Origin: an uncultured bacterium
GTDB taxonomy: Bacteria > Bacillota > Clostridia > Lachnospirales > Anaerotignaceae
Assembly (NCBI GenBank): GCA_905214825.1
Contig: CAJMNV010000024.1
Coordinates: forward strand, 1-17,943
Direction: 5' to 3'
DNA: 17,943 bases
Under the pieces are notes generated by a model that saw only the letters and a list, made by a program, of their open reading frames with translations, made no database searches and was not told the origin of the DNA. The translations under genes and the position numbers were made by a program. Shown here piece by piece: positions 1-6,691 of this stretch; position 1 is the first letter of the stretch; each line of letters begins with the position of its first letter.

Positions 1-1
1 A

Positions 2-259
2 CGCTTAAACCGCAGTTTGGAAATCGAAGGTGTTGTATTTACCATGTATGATGCACGCACCAATTTATCACTACAAGTTGTGGAAGAAGTCAAACGCAGT
101 TTGGGAGAAAATGTATATCGTACTATCATACCTCGAAATGTTCGTTTGGGCGAATCCCCCAGCCATGGCTTACCCATTCATTTGTATGATCCCAAATCCA
201 AAGGGGCAGAAAGTTATGCTTTGTTGGCAGAAGAAGTGATGGAAAAGGAGTGGTCATAA
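2..259 (+). CDS. parA: ParA/Soj chromosome-partitioning ATPase, C-terminal part (5' end outside window)
   Basis: This is the last ~85 codons of a ParA/Soj-type Walker ATPase, which works with ParB on parS-bound origins to segregate chromosomes and, in Bacillus, to regulate DnaA. The reading frame is open to the left edge, so the N-terminal deviant Walker A motif is not visible. The recognisable family signatures are TMYDARTNL, then VEEVKRSLGENVYRT, then IPRNVRLGESPSHGLPI and YDPKSKGAESY, which match the C-terminal half of Soj closely. A TTG at 17 could serve as a start on paper, but it lies inside the conserved domain, so I treat the gene as truncated by the window. The TAA stop is immediately followed by the parB ATG (TAAATG), which indicates translational coupling. 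Confidence 0.95.
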   Translation, partial: RLNRSLEIEGVVFTMYDARTNLSLQVVEEVKRSLGENVYRTIIPRNVRLGESPSHGLPIHLYDPKSKGAESYALLAEEVMEKEWS

Positions 260-1144
260 ATGGCAGTAAAAAAAGGGCTGGGTGCCAAAGGGTTGGGCAT
301 TGAAGCACTCATCAATCACAAAATGGAAGATTTTGAAAATGGTGCAGATGGTGTATTGGCATTAGACATCAACAAGATTTCCCCCAATCGCAAACAACCC
401 AGAAAATATTTTAATGAAACAGCTTTGGAAGAGTTGGCAGTATCTCTCAAAAATTATGGTGTCATACAGCCCATTGTTGTCAAGAAAACAACTGATGGAT
501 ATTATGAAATCATTGCTGGGGAACGTCGCTGGCGTGCCGCAAAAATTGCAGGATTAAAAACAATCCCTGCTGTTGTGCGAATATGGGAGGAAGCAGAAGC
601 ATTTGAAGCTGCACTGGTTGAAAATCTGCAAAGGGAAGACCTCAATCCTATGGAAGAAGCACAAAGTTACTACCGTCTGCAATCTGAATTTGGGCTTAGT
701 CAAGAAAAAATTGCAGATAAAGTGGGAAAAAGCCGTCCTGCGGTATCCAATGCCATGCGTTTGTTACAACTGGACAGGCGTGTGCAAAACTTTGTGCTGG
801 AAAACAAATTGACAGGCGGGCACGCAAGAGCATTATTGCCTTTGCCGCAAGAAATACAATTTGTTTTGGCAGAGCAAATTTTGGAACAAGGTTTGAGTGT
901 ACGTGCTGTGGAATTGCTTGTAAAACAAAAATTAGAACAAAAACAAGAAACAAAACAACCACCCACAACACAAACAAATTCCGTTGCATATCAGCAAATA
1001 GAAGAAGAATTGAAAGGCATTTTTGCCACAAAAGTCACCATCAGCAAAAAGAAACGCAAAGGCAAAATCGAAATCGAATACTATTCTGACGAAGATTTAG
1101 ACCGTTTACTAGTGTTGATGAAAAAATTAGAAACAGAAAGGTAA
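260..1144 (+). CDS. parB: ParB/Spo0J chromosome-partitioning protein
   Basis: This CTP-dependent DNA clamp loads at parS and forms the partition complex with ParA. At 294 residues it is of normal length. The N-terminal GLGAKGLGIEALI resembles the ParA-contacting peptide of the family. The CTP-binding ParB/sulfiredoxin core follows, with GERRWR at residues 87-92 and ENLQRED at 121-127. A helix-turn-helix lies near 145-171 and a C-terminal dimerisation region near 220-294, after a Q/K/T-rich linker. The residues that separate ParB from Noc in this family (173 and 201 in literature numbering) are in the ParB state here: R159 and G187. The gene starts directly after the parA stop, with AAAGGAG just upstream inside parA. 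DUF4446 follows 7 bases after the stop, so parA-parB-DUF4446 looks like one operon. Confidence 0.97.
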   Translation: MAVKKGLGAKGLGIEALINHKMEDFENGADGVLALDINKISPNRKQPRKYFNETALEELAVSLKNYGVIQPIVVKKTTDGYYEIIAGERRWRAAKIAGLKTIPAVVRIWEEAEAFEAALVENLQREDLNPMEEAQSYYRLQSEFGLSQEKIADKVGKSRPAVSNAMRLLQLDRRVQNFVLENKLTGGHARALLPLPQEIQFVLAEQILEQGLSVRAVELLVKQKLEQKQETKQPPTTQTNSVAYQQIEEELKGIFATKVTISKKKRKGKIEIEYYSDEDLDRLLVLMKKLETER

Positions 1145-1151
1145 ATGAAAC

Positions 1152-1964
1152 ATGATAACCACATTCGTGCAGAAATACATCGTCTTGTTTATAGGCGGTT
1201 TGGGCTTTGCCATCATTCTGCTGTTTGTATTGTGTCTGATATTATTTTCCAAAATCAGACGAGAACGTAAACGCTATGATTTTTTTATGGGGGCAAATCG
1301 CAGACCCACACACAATTTAGAAACAAAATTACAAGAATATTATGAAAACACAAAGGCCATTGATGCCAAATATACCGATTTATTGAATATGGTGACCGAT
1401 ATGGACAAAACCATGAAATCCAATGTGCAAAAAGTAGGCTTAATCCGATACAATCCATTTGAAGAAATGGGCGGAAATTTATGTTTTGCATTGGCATTGT
1501 TAGATGGCGAAGACAACGGCGTGGTACTCAATGGCATACACAGCCGTACTGGGTCTTTCACATATGCCAAACCCATTGAAATGGGTGTCAGCATTTATAT
1601 GCTTTCCGAAGAAGAAAAACAAGCTGTCAAAATGGCACAAGAACAAGCATATCAACCAAAACACGAAAAAGTTGTCAAAGTAAAATTCAAACCATTATTC
1701 AAACGTCGCTATGCACCAGATATGCAAGAATTGATTACAAAACAGCAACAAAAAAAAATACCATCTGTTGGTGATGTCACAACAGATGAAAAACAACAAA
1801 TTGAAAAAGAAGAAATTGTCGCTGCAAAAATCGCTACAACTGATATAACAGAACAATCCGAAACTTTGTTGGAACAAATACAGGAAGAAACGGCTGATTT
1901 TTTTACATACAATGAACAAGCAGCCAATGTGGATAACTTAGAAGCACAGACAGTCGAAACATGA
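1152..1964 (+). CDS. DUF4446 family membrane-anchored protein
   Basis: This 270-residue protein has one clear N-terminal transmembrane helix (about residues 8-33), followed by a positively charged KIRRERKRY stretch, so the rest should be cytoplasmic. A predicted helical segment (about 50-95) leads into the family hallmark YNPFEEMGGNLCFALALLDGE at about 98-118 and then NGVVLNGIHSR. I recognise this as DUF4446, a family of unknown function often found next to parB in Firmicutes. The C-terminal third (from about residue 160) is rich in K, Q and E and looks poorly ordered; it is a likely lineage-specific extension. The gene starts at ATG 1152, 7 bases after parB, with GAAAGG upstream, so co-expression with parAB is likely. 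A role in origin segregation is inference from context only. Its 3' end contains a perfect DnaA box (1928-1936). Confidence 0.85.
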   Translation: MITTFVQKYIVLFIGGLGFAIILLFVLCLILFSKIRRERKRYDFFMGANRRPTHNLETKLQEYYENTKAIDAKYTDLLNMVTDMDKTMKSNVQKVGLIRYNPFEEMGGNLCFALALLDGEDNGVVLNGIHSRTGSFTYAKPIEMGVSIYMLSEEEKQAVKMAQEQAYQPKHEKVVKVKFKPLFKRRYAPDMQELITKQQQKKIPSVGDVTTDEKQQIEKEEIVAAKIATTDITEQSETLLEQIQEETADFFTYNEQAANVDNLEAQTVET

Positions 1965-2094
1965 TGCTTCATTCTCGCAAATACTGTCGATAACTGCTAC
2001 ATTTTTACACAGAATATCAAAATTTCTGTGTAGAAACTGTGGAAATGTGTATAAATCTTGTGGAAAACTCTGTGTATAACAAAAGTTATCCACA
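1928..2094. promoter_or_regulatory. DnaA-box cluster (candidate origin-type or DnaA-regulatory element)
   Basis: Four exact matches to TTATNCACA (either strand) lie at 1928-1936, 2046-2054, 2071-2079 and 2086-2094; 1928 and 2086 are the strict consensus TTATCCACA or its complement. Single-mismatch boxes lie at 1985-1993, 2003-2011, 2027-2035 and 2059-2067, and a two-mismatch one at 2038-2046. From 2027 to 2079 five boxes run head to tail at 8-13 base steps. The last two perfect boxes face each other across AAAA. A perfect 9-base inverted repeat (2006-2014 and 2024-2032) overlaps another opposed pair. The array begins inside the DUF4446 gene and ends just before the Shine-Dalgarno of the HAD gene. 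DnaA binding is inferred from the motif; whether it initiates replication cannot be decided here. Confidence 0.8.
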
Positions 2095-2116
2095 AATACA
2101 AAGGAGGAAGTCAGAC

Positions 2117-2920
2117 ATGGCATATCGTATGATATTTTCTGATATGGATGGTACATTATTAAAAAATGATATGGAAATCTCAGAAAAAAACATCACAACC
2201 ATCAAAAAAGCCACACAAAAAGGTGTGGAATTTGTCATCTGTACAGGCAGAGGTGTTTATGGTGTGGAACGTTTTTTAAAACAATTAGACCTTTTGGGTA
2301 AAAAAGGCTATGTCATTTGCCAAAATGGGGCAGCAGTTTATGATTTGGAAAATATGAATATGGTTGTCAAACACGCTTTTTCTGCGGACGAACTGCGTCC
2401 TGTGGTAGAAGCTGCCCGCCGTTTGGGTGTGGATATTTATTTATATGACGACCGTACATTTTTGACTGAAAAAGTCACAACAGAAGCAAAAAATTATTGC
2501 AAAGTCATGGGGGCAGATATGCGTATACTGGAAGATGGGCTTTCTTATGAAGGACATTTTACAAAATGTTTGCTTTCTGCCAAACCCACACTTTTGGAAC
2601 AACTTCGCTCAGAAATCGCCCCTTTGACAACAGAAACATTCAATATTTTTTATTCCGGACCATATTATTTGGAAGTTGTTAAAAAAGGGGTCAGCAAAGG
2701 CAATGCCTTGGCAGAAACTGCAAAAAAAGCAGGTGTGCCATTATCAGAAGTCATTGCTGTGGGAGATAGTGAAAATGATTTGTCTATGATACAAAGAGCA
2801 GGTTTGGGTATTGCGGTTGGAAATGCCGTAGAAGATGTGAAAAATGCTGCCAATGTTGTACTGCAAGAAACTTATGCAGAAGATGCCGTTGCAACATTGA
2901 TTGAAAAATTTGTATTGTAA
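2117..2920 (+). CDS. Cof-type HAD-superfamily (HAD-IIB) phosphatase
   Basis: The protein is a 267-residue cytosolic HAD hydrolase of the Cof/YidA type, which dephosphorylates small phosphorylated metabolites; the substrate cannot be predicted. Motif I is DMDGT (D9 nucleophile, D11). Motif II is CTGR with its threonine near residue 43. The motif III lysine is in KKGVSKGNAL, and motif IV is GDSENDLSM. The cap domain between II and III is of the C2 type, with LLSAK and YLEVVKKGVSKG features typical of Cof proteins. I chose ATG 2117 because AAGGAGG lies 9 bases upstream. An upstream in-frame GTG at 2039 would add 26 residues encoded by the DnaA-box array with no ribosome-binding site. No clear promoter is visible in the gap, so it may be read through from the parAB operon or controlled by DnaA. 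Confidence 0.9.
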   Translation: MAYRMIFSDMDGTLLKNDMEISEKNITTIKKATQKGVEFVICTGRGVYGVERFLKQLDLLGKKGYVICQNGAAVYDLENMNMVVKHAFSADELRPVVEAARRLGVDIYLYDDRTFLTEKVTTEAKNYCKVMGADMRILEDGLSYEGHFTKCLLSAKPTLLEQLRSEIAPLTTETFNIFYSGPYYLEVVKKGVSKGNALAETAKKAGVPLSEVIAVGDSENDLSMIQRAGLGIAVGNAVEDVKNAANVVLQETYAEDAVATLIEKFVL

Positions 2921-2932
2921 TACAATACACAT

Positions 2933-3029
2933 AAAAAAACCCAACGGTCGGGGAACCGTCGGGTGTCGGACGTTGGTTCGACGTCCGGGGGCATAGTTTC
3001 TGTACAGGAAAAGGGGCCTCCTTGTACAG
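2933..3029 (-). ncRNA. Candidate structured small RNA with intrinsic terminator, class unknown
   Basis: On the minus strand three hairpins follow one another. First is a 7-bp stem with loop (3023-3029 with 3000-3006, CTGTACA/TGTACAG). Second is a 7-bp stem (2981-2987 with 2967-2973, CGGACGT/ACGTCCG). Third is a 9-bp stem including one G-U pair (2955-2963 with 2940-2948), followed at once by seven U (2933-2939). The element is markedly GC-richer than its surroundings. No U-tract follows on the plus strand, so it is not a terminator for the HAD gene. A TATGAT hexamer at 3034-3039 (minus) is a plausible -10, although the -35 is poor and the implied start falls at the edge of the first stem. I do not recognise the RNA as any named family, and it contains no convincing coding frame. 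Confidence 0.55.
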
Positions 3030-3033
3030 TACT

Positions 3034-3039
3034 ATCATA
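3034..3039 (-). promoter_or_regulatory. Possible -10 (TATGAT) for the minus-strand RNA
   Basis: TATGAT is read on the minus strand just upstream of the three-hairpin element. At 17 bases spacing the -35 position reads TGGAAT, which matches TTGACA poorly, so this is a weak call. Confidence 0.3.
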
Positions 3040-3127
3040 CAATAAATGTATGCTATATTCCATAAAAGAAGGATTAAAATTTCATTAAAACAAACCAAAA
3101 TATGACAAAATAATCCGAAAAAAACAC

Positions 3128-3155
3128 TTGCATTTTTGTTTTGTTATGTTATAAT
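3128..3155 (+). promoter_or_regulatory. serS promoter (TTGCAT-16-TATAAT, extended -10)
   Basis: The -35 TTGCAT is at 3128-3133, the -10 TATAAT at 3150-3155, with 16 bases between. TGT directly precedes the -10, giving an extended -10. The predicted start near 3162 places the whole T-box leader in the transcript. Confidence 0.8.
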
Positions 3156-3159
3156 GAAC

Positions 3160-3392
3160 TGCAATGAGGCGTAAAACAAATACATCGTTTTGAAGAAAAA
3201 CAAAGTTTTGGAAATTCTTACAGAGAGCCGATGGTGGGTGCAAATCGGCAGAAGGAACAAAACCGTCCATTTTTCAAGCCTGCCGATGAAAGTCGGAAGG
3301 GTAAGCCCTTTATCGCTGTTTGAGTGGTTCGGATACTTTTGTCCGAACAATCTGGGTGGCAACGCGGGAGTGACTCTCGTCCCTGTTTTTTT
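3160..3392 (+). promoter_or_regulatory. T-box riboswitch leader of serS, probable UCC (Ser) specifier
   Basis: The leader carries the conserved T-box sequence TGGGTGGCAACGCGGG at 3353-3368. It continues into a hairpin (CGGGAG with CTCTCG, 3365-3379) and a seven-T run at 3386-3392, the intrinsic terminator. Upstream, AGAGAG followed by a GG-TGGGTG hairpin is typical of Stem I. The best specifier candidate is TCC followed by A at 3266-3268, a serine codon. The mechanism known for the family is that uncharged tRNA-Ser pairs with the specifier and with the T-box bulge, stabilises the antiterminator and lets serS be transcribed. The specifier is assigned by position and pattern, not by folding. 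The remaining ~85 bases to serS are AT-rich and show nothing else beyond the ribosome-binding site. Confidence 0.9.
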
Positions 3393-3478
3393 GGGGATTG
3401 GGGGTCTTTTTTATTTTCAAAAATCACCCCATATCCTTATTCGATATGTTTTAAAAAAAGAAAGGGGTAACAAAGATT

Positions 3479-4768
3479 ATGTTAGACATCAAATTCGTAA
3501 GAGAAAATCCAGAAATCGTAAAAGAAAACATTCGTAAAAAATTCCAAGATAACAAATTGCCTTTGGTTGATGAAGTGTTGACATTGGACAACGAAAACAG
3601 AACCATCAAACAAGAAGTGGAAGCGTTGCGTGCAGAAAGAAACAAGCTGTCCAAACAAATCGGTGGTTTGATGGCAAAAGGCGAAACACAACAGGCAGAA
3701 GAAATCAAAGCAAAAATCGCCAGTGAAGCTGAACGTGTGGACGCATTGACAGCAAGAGAAAAAGAAGTGGAAGAACGTATCAAAACAATCATGATGACCA
3801 TTCCAAACATCATTGACCCTTCTGTTCCCATTGGCAAAGATGACAGCGAAAATGTGGAAGTGGAACGCTTTGGAGAACCTGTTGTGCCTGATTTTGAAAT
3901 TCCTTACCACACAGATATTATGGAGAGCTTTGACGGCATTGATTTGGATAGTGCCAGAAAAGTAGCTGGTAATGGTTTCTATTATCTGATGGGTGATATT
4001 GCAAGATTGCATTCCGCAGTATTGACATATGCACGTGACTTTATGATTAACAGAGGGTTCAAATATTGTATTCCTCCTTTTATGATTAGAAGCAATGTGG
4101 TAACAGGTGTTATGAGTTTTGCAGAAATGGACGCTATGATGTATAAAATCGAAGGCGAAGATTTGTATTTGATTGGTACAAGTGAACATTCCATGATTGG
4201 CAAATTCATTGACACCATGAATAAAGCAGAAGACCTGCCACAAACATTGACCAGCTATTCTCCTTGTTTCAGAAAAGAAAAAGGGGCACATGGTATCGAA
4301 GAAAGAGGCGTATATCGTATCCACCAATTTGAAAAACAAGAAATGATTGTTGTATGTAATCCTGACGAAAGCCCTATATGGTATGATAAATTGTGGCAAA
4401 ATACTGTGGATTTGTTCCGTTCTATGGATATTCCCGTGCGTACATTGGAATGCTGCTCTGGTGACTTGGCAGATTTAAAAGTAAAATCTGTAGACGTAGA
4501 AGCATGGTCTCCTAGACAGAAAAAATATTTTGAAGTTGGTAGCTGCTCTAATTTGGGTGATGCACAAGCAAGAAGATTGGGTATCCGTGTGGTAAATCAT
4601 GAAGGCAAAAAATATTTTGCACACACATTAAATAATACCGTTGCTGCACCTCCTAGAATGTTGATTGCATTTTTGGAAAACAATTTGCAGGCAGATGGCA
4701 GCGTACGTATTCCAGAAGTATTGCGTCCTTATATGGGTGGCTTAGAAAAATTGGAAAAAGTAAAATAA
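3479..4768 (+). CDS. serS: Seryl-tRNA synthetase (class II), with archaeal/eukaryote-like motifs
   Basis: The enzyme charges tRNA-Ser with serine in the cytosol. At 429 residues it is of normal length. Residues ~28-105 form the charged, heptad-like antiparallel coiled coil that contacts the long variable arm of tRNA-Ser. The catalytic core follows: TSEH at 234-237 (serine-binding TxE loop), motif 2 around 262-285 (PCFRKEKGAHGIEERGVYR, then IHQFEKQE), CCSGDL near 325-330, SCSN at 355-358, and motif 3 around 383-400 with R393. It ends with QADGSVRIPEVLRPYMGG. TSE instead of TAE, and NNTVAAPPRMLIAFLEN instead of the usual bacterial Gly-rich motif 3, are closer to archaeal/eukaryotic SerRS than to the standard Bacillus enzyme. 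ATG 3479 follows AAGGGG by 11 bases. Control is by the T-box upstream, and a terminator follows. Confidence 0.97.
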   Translation: MLDIKFVRENPEIVKENIRKKFQDNKLPLVDEVLTLDNENRTIKQEVEALRAERNKLSKQIGGLMAKGETQQAEEIKAKIASEAERVDALTAREKEVEERIKTIMMTIPNIIDPSVPIGKDDSENVEVERFGEPVVPDFEIPYHTDIMESFDGIDLDSARKVAGNGFYYLMGDIARLHSAVLTYARDFMINRGFKYCIPPFMIRSNVVTGVMSFAEMDAMMYKIEGEDLYLIGTSEHSMIGKFIDTMNKAEDLPQTLTSYSPCFRKEKGAHGIEERGVYRIHQFEKQEMIVVCNPDESPIWYDKLWQNTVDLFRSMDIPVRTLECCSGDLADLKVKSVDVEAWSPRQKKYFEVGSCSNLGDAQARRLGIRVVNHEGKKYFAHTLNNTVAAPPRMLIAFLENNLQADGSVRIPEVLRPYMGGLEKLEKVK

Positions 4769-4779
4769 AGTTACAGCAC

Positions 4780-4812
4780 TAGGGTAGTATATGCTACCCT
4801 ATTTCTTTTTTT
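4780..4812 (+). terminator. Intrinsic terminator of serS
   Basis: An 8-bp perfect stem TAGGGTAG/CTACCCTA (4780-4787 with 4794-4801) with a six-base loop is followed by TTTCTTTTTTT. Confidence 0.9.
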
Positions 4813-4841
4813 AAAAAATTTGGAAATTTGCAAAAAAGTAT

Positions 4842-4870
4842 TTGACAAATGATACTATTGATGATATACT
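4842..4870 (+). promoter_or_regulatory. Promoter of tRNA-Ser (TTGACA-17-TATACT)
   Basis: A consensus -35 TTGACA (4842-4847), 17-base spacer and -10 TATACT (4865-4870) predict a start near 4877, about 16 bases before the mature tRNA. It lies after the serS terminator, so the tRNA is an independent unit. Confidence 0.9.
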
Positions 4871-4892
4871 TCTTCTTGCAGTAAGCGTTTTT

Positions 4893-4980
4893 GGAGAAGT
4901 ACTCAAGAGGCTGAAGAGGTGCCCCTGCTAAGGGTATAGGTCGTTAACGCGGCGCGAGGGTTCAAATCCCTCCTTCTCCG
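4893..4980 (+). tRNA. tRNA-Ser(GCU)
   Basis: An 88-base cloverleaf with acceptor stem GGAGAAG/CTTCTCC and discriminator G. The anticodon arm has loop CTGCTAA, giving anticodon GCU, which reads AGC and AGU. A long variable arm is present, as expected for serine tRNA, and the T-loop is GGTTCAAATCC. The 3' CCA is not encoded and must be added by nucleotidyltransferase. It lies right after serS, the gene for its own synthetase, but has its own promoter and terminator. Confidence 0.97.
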
Positions 4981-4985
4981 TTTAG

Positions 4986-5013
4986 AAGATACCAATTTGG
5001 TATCTTTTTTTTT
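4986..5013 (+). terminator. Intrinsic terminator of tRNA-Ser
   Basis: An 8-bp stem AAGATACC/GGTATCTT (4986-4993 with 4999-5006) with a five-base loop leads into a run of T ending at 5013. Confidence 0.9.
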
Positions 5014-5029
5014 GCTTTTTTTGAAATCA

Positions 5030-5058
5030 TTGCTTTTATGATATGCTTATGTGATAAT
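5030..5058 (+). promoter_or_regulatory. Possible promoter (TTGCTT-17-GATAAT) for the hypothetical membrane protein
   Basis: TTGCTT at 5030-5035 and GATAAT at 5053-5058 are 17 bases apart, with TGT just before the -10. It precedes the strong ribosome-binding site GGGGGGAG at 5071-5078. Confidence 0.45.
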
Positions 5059-5080
5059 ATCAATAGAAAAGGGGGGAGTG

Positions 5081-5851
5081 ATGATGAAAAAAGATATTTC
5101 AAATAACACTTATATACATGTGAATCAGCAATTCAAATGAAAATTGGGTTTTGTATTTTTTTTATTTGGTATAATGCTTATTTGTTCTATACTTGCACTG
5201 ATTGCAGGTATACATCAAAAATTTCTGTTTTCTATATTGCTGTTGGTTATTTCTGTGATTTTGTTTATCATCTCATTTTTTATGCTAAAAAAAGAAGAGA
5301 AACGTTTTTGGGATTTTATTGAACATACATCTACATGCACACATATACTACATACCCCTATCACTGCTACAAAAGTGGTGGAAACATTACAGCAAAACAG
5401 CTTTTCTGTGACACCATATGCTTTTGACAATTATTATGCTGTACAAAAATTTCATGATGGACATGAATGTCATTTCTTTTTGGGTAATCATAATACGCCA
5501 GATTGTGAAGAAGCTGAGCCATTTTCTATGCTTTTTATACAAAAAGTAATGGAAATTGTATATAAACCCAACAGTTTTTACGTTAACATGGAGATTGGAG
5601 ATTTGGCCACGCAATCACCAGAATATTGGCAAACATTACGAAAAGGGGTTTTATCATCCAAAAAAACAGCTCATATGTTTTGTTGTAATATCGCATATGA
5701 TGTAACAAAAAATACATTGTATTTTGCAGATGCATTGTTTCGTGTAACATGGAAAAAAAGAGATATCCATTCGATATATATGTGTGACATCATTGCAGAA
5801 GTGTGCAAACCATATTATCATTTTGATTATACAAAAAAACGATTACCATAA
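5081..5851 (+). pseudogene. Hypothetical two-helix membrane protein interrupted by an in-frame TGA at codon 20
   Basis: A strong Shine-Dalgarno (GGGGGGAG, 5071-5078) precedes ATG ATG at 5081/5084. The frame runs MMKKDISNNTYIHVNQQFK and stops at TGA 5138-5140. It then continues open in the same frame for over 230 codons to TAA 5849-5851. The downstream part has two transmembrane helices (starting just after the stop and again about 27 residues on), a KKEEK cytoplasmic flank, and a soluble domain of ~185 residues that I do not recognise. The only starts near the stop are TTG 5144 and, further in, ATG 5174, neither with a ribosome-binding site. So either the gene carries a nonsense mutation, or the main part is made by re-initiation after the 19-residue leader. 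TGA is a normal stop in this genome (it ends DUF4446 and the dehydrogenase), so recoding is unlikely. Not conserved in context; function unknown. Confidence 0.6.
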
Positions 5852-5879
5852 AAAAAGGAGCATATATGCTCCTTTTTTT
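5850..5879. terminator. Bidirectional intrinsic terminator
   Basis: A symmetrical element: A-run, GGAGCA (5857-5862), TATA, TGCTCC (5867-5872), T-run (5873-5879). It serves the plus-strand membrane protein gene and the minus-strand SIMPL gene, which converge here; the SIMPL stop codon lies at its edge. Confidence 0.9.
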
Positions 5880-6615
5880 ATGAAAATGCATACACTACTG
5901 TAATAGATGCTTCCACAGTTACATCATCATAATTGATTTCTGTTTGTGGCTTGGCACTATTTTCACTCAGTGCTGCCATACTTTCTGCTCCTGCATAATC
6001 TGCAGCACTTGTAAATATATGGTTTGCACTATCTTCTATCACAGAAACAACTCCCACCAATTCTTTATCATAAGCAGTTGCCAATACTTGTGCAGAACTT
6101 TGTGCCGTTTTGACAGCCTGTTGTAATGCATGGCCATAATATGTATCTGGATTGGACAATGTAAATGACACATTTTGCACACGGGTTGCACCTGCTTGCA
6201 ATGCTTTGTCTACATATGCCCCTGCTTTTGTAACATCATATATGGTCACTTGCAATGATGTATTGGCACGATAACCGTTTTCTGTTCTTTTACCATTCTC
6301 TGCATACTCATAATTTGGATATACAGACACATTTTCTGTGATGATATCTTTTTGTGCAACATTCATTTTCTTTAAAGCATTTGTAACCGATTGCACGACT
6401 TCATTTACCGCAGACTGTGCTTTTTGCGTGGTATCTTCTGTTTTTTCAATAGAAAGATAAATCTGCGCCATGTCAGGAGCTACTTTTACAGACCCTCTCC
6501 CATTGACAGTAATGGTATTTTGAGGTAATTCTTGTGCAAACACTATGCTTTGCATACCCAATAACAAGATAGCCCCTGTCAAAACCGCAATTCCTTTTTG
6601 TTTCCACTTTTTCAT
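5878..6615 (-). CDS. SIMPL-domain (DUF541) secreted protein
   Basis: The 245-residue protein starts at ATG 6613-6615 with AAAGGGG 9 bases upstream; a TTG three codons earlier abuts that site and is unlikely. Residues 1-27 form a signal peptide: MKKWKQK, a hydrophobic core, and a VFA cleavage site before QE. The mature part is a SIMPL/DUF541 domain. It shows the opening TITVNGRGSVKVAPDMAQIYL pattern and the regularly placed YPNYEY and TSLQVTIYDVTKAG segments typical of the family, which forms periplasmic or extracellular assemblies whose biochemical role is mostly unknown. There is no lipobox, transmembrane anchor or sortase motif, so release or wall association is expected. It lies 76 bases downstream of the ArsC-like gene on the same strand with no terminator between, so the two may be cotranscribed. 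Confidence 0.88.
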   Translation of the reverse strand: MKKWKQKGIAVLTGAILLLGMQSIVFAQELPQNTITVNGRGSVKVAPDMAQIYLSIEKTEDTTQKAQSAVNEVVQSVTNALKKMNVAQKDIITENVSVYPNYEYAENGKRTENGYRANTSLQVTIYDVTKAGAYVDKALQAGATRVQNVSFTLSNPDTYYGHALQQAVKTAQSSAQVLATAYDKELVGVVSVIEDSANHIFTSAADYAGAESMAALSENSAKPQTEINYDDVTVEASITVVYAFS

Positions 6616-6691
6616 AGCAAACAACCCCTTTCTATTTCCAATACTTTATTTGTATTTATATTAGACGTATTTGTTTTCAAAAAGTTTCCAA

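Noticed and set aside
2039..2116. Extended start (GTG 2039) for the HAD phosphatase
   Set aside because: The extension is encoded by the DnaA-box repeats, has no ribosome-binding site, and AAGGAGG sits at the right distance before ATG 2117.
2933..3029. Plus-strand terminator for the HAD gene
   Set aside because: The stems form on both strands, but the A-run precedes them on the plus strand and no T-run follows.
2872..3063. Minus-strand ORF through the hairpin region (contains MPPDVEPTSD)
   Set aside because: It runs through three hairpins and the U-tract, and the only AGGAGG is over 20 bases from its internal ATG and is part of a stem; better explained as RNA structure.
3482..4399. Long minus-strand ORF (305 codons) opposite serS
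   Set aside because: It is the antisense shadow of a highly conserved gene, rich in Phe/Cys/His from the reverse of coding triplets; no ribosome-binding site.
5138..5140. TGA as a selenocysteine or recoded codon
   Set aside because: TGA ends other genes here, and I see no evident SECIS-like hairpin; nonsense mutation or re-initiation is simpler.
5137..5322. ATG 5137 ORF (61 codons) overlapping the stop of the leader
   Set aside because: It is out of frame with the longer membrane-protein frame, is cysteine- and tyrosine-rich, and has no ribosome-binding site of its own.
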